Shown: positions 1-5,872 of the stretch, piece by piece | How the letters are laid out: every line of letters begins with the position of its first letter | How positions within the stretch are numbered: position 1 is the first letter of the stretch | Assembly: GCA_900770895.1 (NCBI GenBank) | Contig: CAAGMF010000203.1 | Location: 1-6,762, forward strand | From: an uncultured Mitsuokella sp. | GTDB taxonomy: Bacteria; Bacillota; Negativicutes; Selenomonadales; Selenomonadaceae | Direction of reading: 5' to 3' | Length of the DNA: 6,762 nucleotides | Translations under genes and position numbers: made by a program | Notes under the pieces: model-generated | What the model saw: the letters and a program-made list of their open reading frames with translations, nothing else | What the model was told of the DNA's origin: nothing | Database searches by the model: none

Positions 1-1
1 G

Positions 2-697
2 GACTATCCCGATGATGACCGGCTGGGGCGTGAACTGGCCCGGGACAAGCGCATCGAGACGCAAAAGAAATCGGGCTGGTGGACGAAGAGCCGCAAGCGC
101 AAGGCACTGCTCGCCGGGGCCTTTTGTGTGGCGGTGCTGCTCGGGCTCGTCATAACGGGCTATTCGCATGAGCAGCAGGCCGCTCAGCAGAAGAAGATCT
201 ATCAGGCGCAGCAGCTGAAGGATAAGGAAAGCCAGCTCAAGCAGCAGGAGGCCGATCTCGAGCGCCAGAAACAAGACCTCGAGAAGCAGAAAAAGGCTCT
301 CGAGCAGCGGCAGAGCGAGCTGGCTGGTCAGTCGGGAGACCTGAAGGCTGCCGGAGCCAGGATCGGCCAGGAGGGCAGCGACTCTACGATTGGCAAAATC
401 ATAGACAAGGTGACCGGCAAGACGGCTGACCGCGAGAAGCGGGCTGGAGCCAATCAGGAGGCAGCATCCCGCAATGCTAGTGAGTCGGACTCGGTGCAGA
501 AATCGCTGGCCGAGACCCAGCAGATGCTCGATAATGTCGATAGCAATATCAAGTCGCTGCAGGGGCTGCAACAGGAGGCGCACAGCCTCACGGATAAGGC
601 CCAGGCAGCCTACGATGACAACAAGGGGACGATCGACAAGGTCATGAACTATGTCGGCGTGGGAGCCGATATAGTGAAGTCGATTCTGTTCAATTAA
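2..697 (+). CDS. Membrane-anchored coiled-coil protein, 5' end outside window
   Basis: The frame is open from the window edge, giving 231 residues before TAA; numbers count from the codon at base 2. A charged segment ending in KSRKRK (29-34) precedes one hydrophobic helix (about 35-53). By the positive-inside rule the N-terminal part is cytoplasmic and the rest outside the membrane. After the helix comes a Gln/Lys/Glu-rich coiled coil with leucine at 72, 79, 86, 93, 100, 107 and 114. A Gly/Ala/Ser-rich linker follows, then a second likely coiled coil (about 162-203, hydrophobics at 165, 169, 172, 176, 179, 183, 186) and a short amphipathic tail. A GTG at 128 is not a credible start because it would cut the membrane helix in half and no other start exists upstream in the window. 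I do not recognise the family. A structural or scaffolding role in the envelope is only a guess from shape. Confidence 0.8.
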   Translation, partial: DYPDDDRLGRELARDKRIETQKKSGWWTKSRKRKALLAGAFCVAVLLGLVITGYSHEQQAAQQKKIYQAQQLKDKESQLKQQEADLERQKQDLEKQKKALEQRQSELAGQSGDLKAAGARIGQEGSDSTIGKIIDKVTGKTADREKRAGANQEAASRNASESDSVQKSLAETQQMLDNVDSNIKSLQGLQQEAHSLTDKAQAAYDDNKGTIDKVMNYVGVGADIVKSILFN

Positions 698-703
698 ATA
701 ACG

Positions 704-709
704 TATGAT
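704..709 (+). promoter_or_regulatory. Possible -10 element ahead of the ABC importer genes
   Basis: TATGAT matches the sigma-A -10 consensus at five of six bases and lies 36 bases before the ATG at 746. The best -35 candidate, TCGATT at 680-685 with an 18-base spacer, is poor. No hairpin with a T-run separates the preceding gene from this one, so read-through from upstream is equally possible. Confidence 0.25.
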
Positions 710-745
710 GCAGGCAATACATCAGGGAAAGGCAAGGGAAGAACT

Positions 746-1696
746 ATGCGGAAGATATTTGCAATACTCGCAGCGGTCATGCTCCTGGCAGTAGCTGCTG
801 GCTGCGGCAGTACGAACCAGGCGAGTGATAGCAGCCAGGGAAAGAAGCTGCAGCCACTGACGATCGGTGTCATGCCGGATACGGACTCCATCCCGTTCAT
901 CATCGCCCAGGAGAAGGGGTACTTTGCTGAGGAAGGCCTTGATGTCACGGTGCAGCAGTTCAAGAGCGCCATGGATCGGGACTCGGCCCTGCAGAGCGGA
1001 AATCTCGATGGTGATATCTCCGATCTGCTGGCGGTGGCCTTCGCGGAAGCGGGCGGCTTCGATGTCCGGGTCACCTCGTTCACGGATGGTAACTACCGAC
1101 TCGTGGCCAGCCAGGCGTCGGGCATCAATACGGTCCCGGATCTGGCAGGACAGGATGTAGCCGTGTCGAAGAACACGATCATCGACTATGTGACGGACCG
1201 CATACTCGCACAGCAGAATATGACGCCTGACAGCATCAACAAGGTCATCATCCCGCAGATACCGACGCGCCTCGAGATGCTGCAGAATGGCAAGCTGGCG
1301 GCTGCCACACTGCCGGAGCCGATGGCCAGCATCGCGGTACACAATGGTTGCAAGCTCATCACGGATTCGGAGAGCATGGGCATCAATCCCGGCGTGATGG
1401 TATTCACCAAGAAGGCGACGACGGACAAGGCCGAGTCAATCAAGGCGCTGTACCGGGCCTACAACAAGGCAGTGGATTATTTGAACAATACGCCGCGTGA
1501 GGAGTACATCGACCTCGTCATAGAGAAGAGCGGCTTCCCGGATGCTGCCAAAGAGGCGCTGCAGCTGCCGAAATATCATCATGCGGACCTGCCGAAGCAG
1601 TCGGACGTCGATGAATGCATGAACTGGCTCCACGAGAAGGGCCTGATCGATAAGGCCTATAGCTACGACGATATCGTGATCAATCTTTTGAACTGA
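746..1696 (+). CDS. ABC importer substrate-binding lipoprotein (NMT1/SsuA-like)
   Basis: A 316-residue protein with a lipoprotein signal peptide: MRK, a hydrophobic core, then AAGC with the lipidated cysteine at Cys20 and a Ser/Gln-rich tether. The mature part resembles periplasmic binding proteins of the nitrate/sulfonate/thiamine-precursor group (NMT1/SsuA/TauA-like). It starts with a beta strand into GVMPDTDSIPF (41-51), then IIAQEKGYFAEEGLDV (52-67), the family's usual first-lobe signature. A DLAGQDVAV segment (132-140) opens the second lobe, and LPEPMASIA (189-197) matches the family's EP motif near the hinge. Length is typical. The ATG at 746 follows a purine-rich AAGGGAAGA and gives a complete signal peptide. 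It is the first gene of a cluster with an ATPase and permease. The ligand cannot be deduced: sulfonates, pyrimidine precursors, riboflavin or other small organics are all possible. Confidence 0.88.
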   Translation: MRKIFAILAAVMLLAVAAGCGSTNQASDSSQGKKLQPLTIGVMPDTDSIPFIIAQEKGYFAEEGLDVTVQQFKSAMDRDSALQSGNLDGDISDLLAVAFAEAGGFDVRVTSFTDGNYRLVASQASGINTVPDLAGQDVAVSKNTIIDYVTDRILAQQNMTPDSINKVIIPQIPTRLEMLQNGKLAAATLPEPMASIAVHNGCKLITDSESMGINPGVMVFTKKATTDKAESIKALYRAYNKAVDYLNNTPREEYIDLVIEKSGFPDAAKEALQLPKYHHADLPKQSDVDECMNWLHEKGLIDKAYSYDDIVINLLN

Positions 1697-1720
1697 GTAT
1701 ATTGCCAGGGAAATACTTTT

Positions 1721-1732
1721 AGGGGAAGAGGG
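1721..1732 (+). promoter_or_regulatory. Strong ribosome binding site deciding the TTG start at 1738
   Basis: A purine run (AGGGGAAGAGGG) ends five bases before TTG at 1738. The first in-frame ATG, at 1756, has no comparable site at the right distance, so TTG is preferred. Confidence 0.7.
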
Positions 1733-1737
1733 ATATT

Positions 1738-2520
1738 TTGAAGCCTGAGCCGAATATGAGCAGCCGGGAACCAGCAATCAGGATCAATGACCTGACGGTC
1801 ACCTATGAAGAGTCGCATCATATGGTCAAAGTGCTCGACCATATCGATCTGACGGTGGAGCAGGGGCAGATATGTGCGCTGATCGGTCCCTCGGGCTGCG
1901 GCAAATCGACGCTGCTGCGGGCGGTGGCCGGGCTCACGCATGATTATGAGGGCACGGTTGCCATCAATGGCGAGCCGGTCGATCCCCATCGCCTGAGCAT
2001 CGGTTTCATGCCTCAGAACTACGGCTTGCTGCCCTGGAAGAATGTGCGGGATAATGTAGAGCTGGCCTGCCGCATAAAGAAGCAGCCGGTCGCGCAGGAA
2101 AAGCGCGATCGGCTGCTGAGCGACCTCGGGCTCGCCGGCTTCGAGCAGCGCTATCCGCGCGAGCTGTCGGGCGGACAGCAGCAGCGGGTCGGTCTGGCCC
2201 GGGAGTTCCTGCTCGAGCCCGATCTACTGCTGATGGATGAGCCGTTCTCAGCGCTCGATGCGATAACGCGTGAAGAGATGCAGAACATATTCCTGAACCT
2301 CTGGCAGAAGAATTCGGTCACGACGCTGCTCGTCACGCACTATGTCGAAGAAGCCCTCTATCTGGCGCAGACGATCGTCGTATTCAGTGCAAGTCCGGGG
2401 CGGGTGCGGCGCGTGATCGTCAATCCGCTCGCTGGTGACAGGGCCGCTCGCGGCGGCCAGCAGTTCCAGCAGCTGGCGAATCAGCTGCATGACATGCTGC
2501 GCGGGGAGGTGGAGCACTGA
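1738..2520 (+). CDS. ABC importer ATP-binding protein (SsuB/TauB/NrtD-like)
   Basis: A 260-residue cytoplasmic ATPase that would power the neighbouring permease. All nucleotide-binding motifs are intact: Walker A GPSGCGKST (50-58), Q-loop Gln93 in MPQN, ABC signature LSGGQQQR (143-150), Walker B LLLMDE (163-168), D-loop SALD (171-174) and switch His201 in VTHYVEEA. The Q-loop context (GFMPQNYGLLPWKNV) and the short region after the H-loop, without a regulatory domain, fit the nitrate/sulfonate/taurine subfamily rather than the MetN or MalK types. The start is TTG. There are 41 bases between the binding-protein stop and this start, and its TGA shares its last base with the permease ATG (TGATG), which suggests translational coupling and one transcript. 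Confidence 0.93.
   Translation: MKPEPNMSSREPAIRINDLTVTYEESHHMVKVLDHIDLTVEQGQICALIGPSGCGKSTLLRAVAGLTHDYEGTVAINGEPVDPHRLSIGFMPQNYGLLPWKNVRDNVELACRIKKQPVAQEKRDRLLSDLGLAGFEQRYPRELSGGQQQRVGLAREFLLEPDLLLMDEPFSALDAITREEMQNIFLNLWQKNSVTTLLVTHYVEEALYLAQTIVVFSASPGRVRRVIVNPLAGDRAARGGQQFQQLANQLHDMLRGEVEH
2503..2512 (+). promoter_or_regulatory. Ribosome binding site for the permease inside the ATPase gene
   Basis: GGGGAGGTGG lies in the last codons of the ATPase gene, seven bases ahead of the ATG at 2520. It is close to the ideal Shine-Dalgarno sequence and supports the one-base overlapping start. Confidence 0.75.
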
Positions 2521-3266
2521 TGCCGATACGCTCATGGCGCATATTGCGTTCCTATATCATAGGGGCCGTATTCCTGCTGGCTCTCTGGTCTCTGGTCGCA
2601 GCTCTCATGCAGCTGCCCATCGTGCCGCAGCCCTGGCGGGTATTCGAGCGCCTGGCCAGCATCATGGTCAGTGCGATATCCATCCACGCGCTGTACAGCA
2701 TATGGCGCATCGCAGCCGGTCTGGTGCTGGCGGTCATCGTCGGGTATCCGCTCGGCCTGCTCATGGGATATTTTCCGCGGGCTGACCGCCTTTTGGCGCC
2801 CATCGTCTATCTCACATATCCGATACCGAAAATCGCGCTGCTGCCCATCCTGATGCTGCTGGCCGGGGTCGGGGAGCTCAGCAAGATCATCATGATATTC
2901 CTGATCATCGTGTTCCAGGTCGTCATAGCGGTGCGCGATGGCATCGGCGGTCTGCCCCGGGAGACCTATTATCCGCTCTATTCGCTCGGTGCTTCGCTGG
3001 GGCAGATTTTCCGCTATATCATATTTCCCGCGACATTGCCGAAATTCTTTACTGCTGTCAGGGTGGCCATGGCGACAGCGATCTCGGTGCTGTTCTTCAC
3101 GGAGACGTTCGGGACGCAGTACGGCATGGGGTATTTCATCATGGATGCCTGGCTGCGCGTGAACTATCTCGATATGTATGCCGGCATCGTCGTGCTGTCT
3201 GCTATGGGACTGCTGCTGTTCGGCATCATCGATTTTTTTCAAAGCCGTCTGTGCCGGTGGCAGTGA
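2520..3266 (+). CDS. ABC importer permease (SsuC/TauC-like, BPD_transp_1)
   Basis: A 248-residue integral membrane protein with about six hydrophobic helices, at roughly 11-30, 60-84, 92-114, 120-138, 178-196 and 217-240. The cytoplasmic coupling loop is clear: YSLGASLGQIFRYIIFPATLP spans 154-174 and corresponds to the EAA motif of this family, with conserved LGAS, a bulky position before IIFP, and LP at the end. The preceding YPIPKIALLPILMLL (100-114) is the family's P-x-P-x-x-A-L-x-P pattern. The likely assembly is a homodimer of this subunit with two copies of the ATPase, fed by the lipoprotein at 746-1696. It starts on the last base of the ATPase stop codon. Length and topology are normal for SsuC/TauC/ThiX proteins; the substrate is not indicated. 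Confidence 0.93.
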   Translation: MPIRSWRILRSYIIGAVFLLALWSLVAALMQLPIVPQPWRVFERLASIMVSAISIHALYSIWRIAAGLVLAVIVGYPLGLLMGYFPRADRLLAPIVYLTYPIPKIALLPILMLLAGVGELSKIIMIFLIIVFQVVIAVRDGIGGLPRETYYPLYSLGASLGQIFRYIIFPATLPKFFTAVRVAMATAISVLFFTETFGTQYGMGYFIMDAWLRVNYLDMYAGIVVLSAMGLLLFGIIDFFQSRLCRWQ

Positions 3267-3267
3267 T

Positions 3268-3274
3268 GAGGTGA
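3268..3274 (+). promoter_or_regulatory. Ribosome binding site deciding the TTG start at 3281
   Basis: GAGGTGA sits immediately after the permease stop and six bases before TTG at 3281. The first in-frame ATG is codon 80 and would remove the membrane anchor, so TTG is the supported start. Confidence 0.7.
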
Positions 3275-3280
3275 TTTTCT

Positions 3281-4963
3281 TTGTCCAAGCTCGTTCGCAT
3301 TCTGGCAGGACTGGGGGTCCTGGCCTGCCTGACCGGTATCGTGCTGGCAGTGGTCGTTCCGGGCAGCTTTTGGAGCCAGCTATGGCCGCATGACCGCGGT
3401 AACGGTCAGATCCGGGTAGAGACGGTCGGCAATCCGCCGGCGGCAGCTTTGCAGGATGTGAAGCTCGCAGCGGAAAAATTCCCCGGCTTTATCGCATCCT
3501 GCACAGGTACGTACGCGATGCAGGACGTCAGCCTGTATCTGGCAGCAGATGAGGATACTTATAAGTCGACGTTGGGTGACAAGTTCGATCTGAAGTCTGA
3601 TGAGGCAGAAAACATAGCCCGCGTCTCGGGCGGCTGGACGGGCGGCGCCACCGGCATAACGGTGATCAATGCCGCGGCCGGCGTGATGAGCGATAAGAGC
3701 AATCACTATACGACGACGGCCCATGAGCTGTTCCATCAGCTCCAATATGCGCTGGCGCAGGGACATGATACAGACGATGCGGCCATATTCTGGCTCGAGG
3801 AGGGCTCGGCCGACTTCGTCGGAGCAGCGCTTTGCGAGGAGCTCGGCGGCCGGACGGTAGACAAATGGCATCTCGATGTCGAGCTCGACCTGCTGGGGGC
3901 GGCCAAACTCGTGAAGATCGAGGCGCTGCAGCACTGCAATCAGGAGCAGCGCATCAAGCTCATGCAGCAGGACCTGCATACCTATCAGTTGTCAGACCTC
4001 ATGACCTGGTATCTCGTGACGCATTATGTCGTCCCGGGGCAGTCTGACAGCCGCAGTGCCAATCAGGCGGGCGTAAAGGCTCTGGCCGCTTATTTCCAGG
4101 CACTGCAGGATACGCATGACGGTCCGCAGGCTTTTGAGCGCGCATTCGGGGTATCGCTCGACGCCTTTCTGCAGGATTTTCGAAAATGGTGGGGGCAGGA
4201 GCGGCGCAGCCCGCTGCAGTTCGATATCGAGGCTCGCTCCGGCGTGAGTCAGGCCATGCGGGATTCATTCGCTCAGGAGGCAGAGGAGGCTCGGGGGCTG
4301 CTGCGCCGGTCGCTCGGCAGCGATATGCATGGTCACTATCATGTCATACTGGCAGCAAATGCCGATGACATGGCTGCGGCTGCCCGGCAGGAGCTGGGAC
4401 TCGAAGCCGATGAGGCTAAGAAGATGGCTGGTGACAGCCTGTGGGTCGAGCATGGCAGCACGCTCATCATGAATGCCGGTGAGCTGTCGGATGGCATGCA
4501 GCGGCGCTTCATCGTCGGCACGATGCTCATGCGGCTCTATGAGTCGCAGTATATGAATGTCAGCGGTCGGGCAGACGAAACGGCCGGCAAGACGCTGGAA
4601 TGGCTTCAGCATGGTGCCGGCTATCTGATGGGCGTGCAGTTCGCCATCGCCGGTCAGCGGGTCACATTGGCTGACTATCAGCGCAACTGGCAGCAAGAGC
4701 TGCGCAGCTCATCGCTACCGAGTCACATCGACCTGGTCTCGACGAAAGGCTATAAGCAGGCGGAGCAGGAGTACGGCAACAAGGTCGTATCCGAGCTAAC
4801 GGAGTATGCGGCCGCGGAGCTGCTGCAACATGGCGGCTGGCGCAATATCCAGCATTGGCTGCAGCAGACGCGCACGCAGGGCGATGCAGGGAAGGCTTTC
4901 CGTTCGGTCTATGGCCGGTCTGCGGATGAGTTCCTGCAGCAGGTCCGGCTGACGATCCATTAA
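3281..4963 (+). CDS. Membrane-anchored gluzincin-like metallopeptidase with a degenerate second copy of the domain
   Basis: A 560-residue protein. One N-terminal hydrophobic helix (7-27) after Lys3 and Arg6 suggests an inner-membrane anchor with the bulk outside the cytoplasm. The first domain (about 44-304) has TTAHELFHQLQ with HExxH at 148-152. A downstream WLEEGSADF (171-179) could supply the third zinc ligand, Glu174, 22 residues after His152; this is the gluzincin / peptidase MA-like layout. The domain ends with AFERAFGVSLDAFLQ (284-298). The second domain (about 318-559) repeats the order: LAAN..DEA (357-379), a strand ending IMNAG (396-400), WLQHGAGYLMG (441-451) and AFRSVYGRSADEFLQ (539-553). 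It has no HExxH, and the position of Glu174 is His444. It follows the permease by 14 bases, so it is probably co-transcribed with the importer. Gluzincin assignment is good; substrate and link to transport are unknown. Confidence 0.82.
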   Translation: MSKLVRILAGLGVLACLTGIVLAVVVPGSFWSQLWPHDRGNGQIRVETVGNPPAAALQDVKLAAEKFPGFIASCTGTYAMQDVSLYLAADEDTYKSTLGDKFDLKSDEAENIARVSGGWTGGATGITVINAAAGVMSDKSNHYTTTAHELFHQLQYALAQGHDTDDAAIFWLEEGSADFVGAALCEELGGRTVDKWHLDVELDLLGAAKLVKIEALQHCNQEQRIKLMQQDLHTYQLSDLMTWYLVTHYVVPGQSDSRSANQAGVKALAAYFQALQDTHDGPQAFERAFGVSLDAFLQDFRKWWGQERRSPLQFDIEARSGVSQAMRDSFAQEAEEARGLLRRSLGSDMHGHYHVILAANADDMAAAARQELGLEADEAKKMAGDSLWVEHGSTLIMNAGELSDGMQRRFIVGTMLMRLYESQYMNVSGRADETAGKTLEWLQHGAGYLMGVQFAIAGQRVTLADYQRNWQQELRSSSLPSHIDLVSTKGYKQAEQEYGNKVVSELTEYAAAELLQHGGWRNIQHWLQQTRTQGDAGKAFRSVYGRSADEFLQQVRLTIH

Positions 4964-4964
4964 G

Positions 4965-5654
4965 TTACTTTTTTTCCTGACTATTGATTTTCAAGGCGGC
5001 GAGTGTCTCGCCGTCTTTTTTATAGCTGAGGCGTCCGGCCAGCATATCGGTCAGCTTGGCGATGTGCTGGCCGATGGTCTCACTGGTCACGAGCAGATGC
5101 ATGGTGACATCAGCTGCATATTCAGTCCCGGCTGCCTCGTCGGGCATGATCGTGGTGCCGAGCTCCGCCTGATTGCGGAGGTAGGCCTGGACCGGTGCCA
5201 GATTATCATAGGTCAGTCGCAGTGACAGCCGCAGGTAGGGCTGCATCCGTATCAGCTGGCAGGCAGCGAGCCCCAGAGCGGCGGCATGGGAATAGGCGCG
5301 TATGAGACCGCCGGCACCGAGCTTTATGCCGCCGAAGTAGCGGGTCACGGTCACGACGGTGTCGGTCAGACCGTTCTGCTTGATACACTCCAGTATGGGA
5401 TTGCCGGCAGTGCCGCCCGGCTCACCATCGTCATTGGACTTCTGCAGGCGCGCATCGGGGCCGATGACGTAGGCGGAGCAGGTATGGCGGGCATCGTAGT
5501 AGTTCTTCTTCACGGCTGCTATGAATTCGCGGGCCTCGGTCTCACTTTCGACATGCTGGGCACACGTCAGGAATTTTGATTTCTGTATCTCGTAGCGCGC
5601 CAGCGTGGTGAGGCAGTCCGCCGGCGTCGCTTCTATTGTCTGATAGGCTTTCAT
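4965..5654 (-). CDS. yigZ: YigZ/IMPACT family protein (UPF0029)
   Basis: A 229-residue soluble protein of the YigZ/IMPACT family. The N-terminal domain carries the family hallmarks: YDARHTCSAYVIG (53-65), SNDDGEPGGTAGNP (73-86), VTRYFGGIKLGAGGLIRAY (103-121). The C-terminal part (about 140-220) fits the ferredoxin-like DUF1949 domain common in bacterial members. Eukaryotic IMPACT influences the GCN2 translation-stress pathway; the bacterial role is not settled. The ATG at 5652-5654 follows AGAGGA at a suitable distance. The gene converges on the metallopeptidase gene with one base between stops, and its last codons hold that gene's terminator. It is slightly longer than the roughly 200-210 residues I expect for the family, with a lysine-rich tail (SQEKK). 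Family certain; symbol used by homology only. Confidence 0.93.
   Translation of the reverse strand: MKAYQTIEATPADCLTTLARYEIQKSKFLTCAQHVESETEAREFIAAVKKNYYDARHTCSAYVIGPDARLQKSNDDGEPGGTAGNPILECIKQNGLTDTVVTVTRYFGGIKLGAGGLIRAYSHAAALGLAACQLIRMQPYLRLSLRLTYDNLAPVQAYLRNQAELGTTIMPDEAAGTEYAADVTMHLLVTSETIGQHIAKLTDMLAGRLSYKKDGETLAALKINSQEKK
4995..5021 (+). terminator. Intrinsic terminator of the importer/peptidase cluster, inside the convergent gene
   Basis: GGCGGCGAG (4995-5003) and CTCGCCGTC (5007-5015) pair over nine base pairs, including one G-U, around a three-base TGT loop. Six T follow (5016-5021). It begins 32 bases after the TAA at 4961-4963. Read on the minus strand the stem has no T-run after it, so it should act only on + strand transcripts. 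It lies within codons 212-220 of the YigZ-family gene. Confidence 0.82.
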
Positions 5655-5692
5655 TTCTTCATTTCCTCTGCACAGTTACATTGACAGGCAAT

Positions 5693-5698
5693 ATTATA
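5693..5698 (-). promoter_or_regulatory. Likely -10 element for the YigZ-family gene
   Basis: On the minus strand this reads TATAAT, a perfect -10, about 39 bases before the ATG, giving a leader of roughly 30 bases. No convincing -35 is present: TACAAT sits at a 17-base spacing and matches TTGACA at only two of six positions. Confidence 0.45.
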
Positions 5699-5740
5699 CC
5701 GCTATTGCTCCGAAAATTGTATACTGCCCGAGCGATAATT

Positions 5741-5783
5741 TTTTTGAAAAACTATAGTATTCGTTCGTGGTTTATGCTACTAT
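5741..5783 (+). promoter_or_regulatory. Probable promoter/operator region for the amino acid permease
   Basis: This AT-rich stretch of the 218-base divergent region holds TTGAAA (5744-5749), the perfect palindrome ACTATAGT (5751-5758), and -10-like TATGCT (5773-5778) and TACTAT (5778-5783). No -35/-10 pair has ideal spacing, so the exact promoter is not fixed. No T-box sequence or T-run terminator was seen between here and the permease start. Confidence 0.3.
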
Positions 5784-5872
5784 CTATGTGTTGGAAAAAT
5801 CAAGCTGCTCCACGAGAGGACACTAACATATTCGAAATGTAGTGAAGCAGGAAAGGTCGTGTTATTGAGTCG

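Noticed and set aside
128..697. GTG at 128 as the true start of the first gene
   Set aside because: The frame is open to the window edge, and this GTG lies inside the membrane helix, leaving the basic flank and half the helix outside the protein.
698..745. Terminator between the coiled-coil gene and the importer genes
   Set aside because: The 48-base gap has no G/C-rich hairpin and no T-run.
722..1342. 206-codon minus-strand ORF opposite the binding-protein gene
   Set aside because: His/Arg/Asp-rich low-complexity translation typical of an antisense shadow of a GC-rich gene; the + strand gene has a signal peptide and clear family motifs.
2532..3242. 236-codon minus-strand ORF opposite the permease gene
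   Set aside because: The translation is packed with His, Asp, Gln and Arg with no family motif; it mirrors hydrophobic codons of a real membrane protein.
3380..3979. 199-codon minus-strand ORF opposite the metallopeptidase gene
   Set aside because: No recognisable motif or good ribosome binding site; the + frame has HExxH and an anchor helix.
5713..5742. AAAATT...AATTTT inverted repeat followed by T as a terminator
   Set aside because: The stem is only six A-T pairs around an 18-base loop, too weak for an intrinsic terminator, and no + strand gene ends just before it.
5636..5842. 68-codon + strand ORF across the yigZ start and the intergenic region
   Set aside because: It starts inside the antisense of yigZ, has no Shine-Dalgarno sequence and spans likely promoter elements; it looks like chance in AT-rich DNA.
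5655..5872. T-box or other amino-acid riboswitch ahead of the permease
   Set aside because: I looked for the T-box AGGGTGGNACCGCG-type sequence and a terminator with a T-run and found neither; the leader is short.
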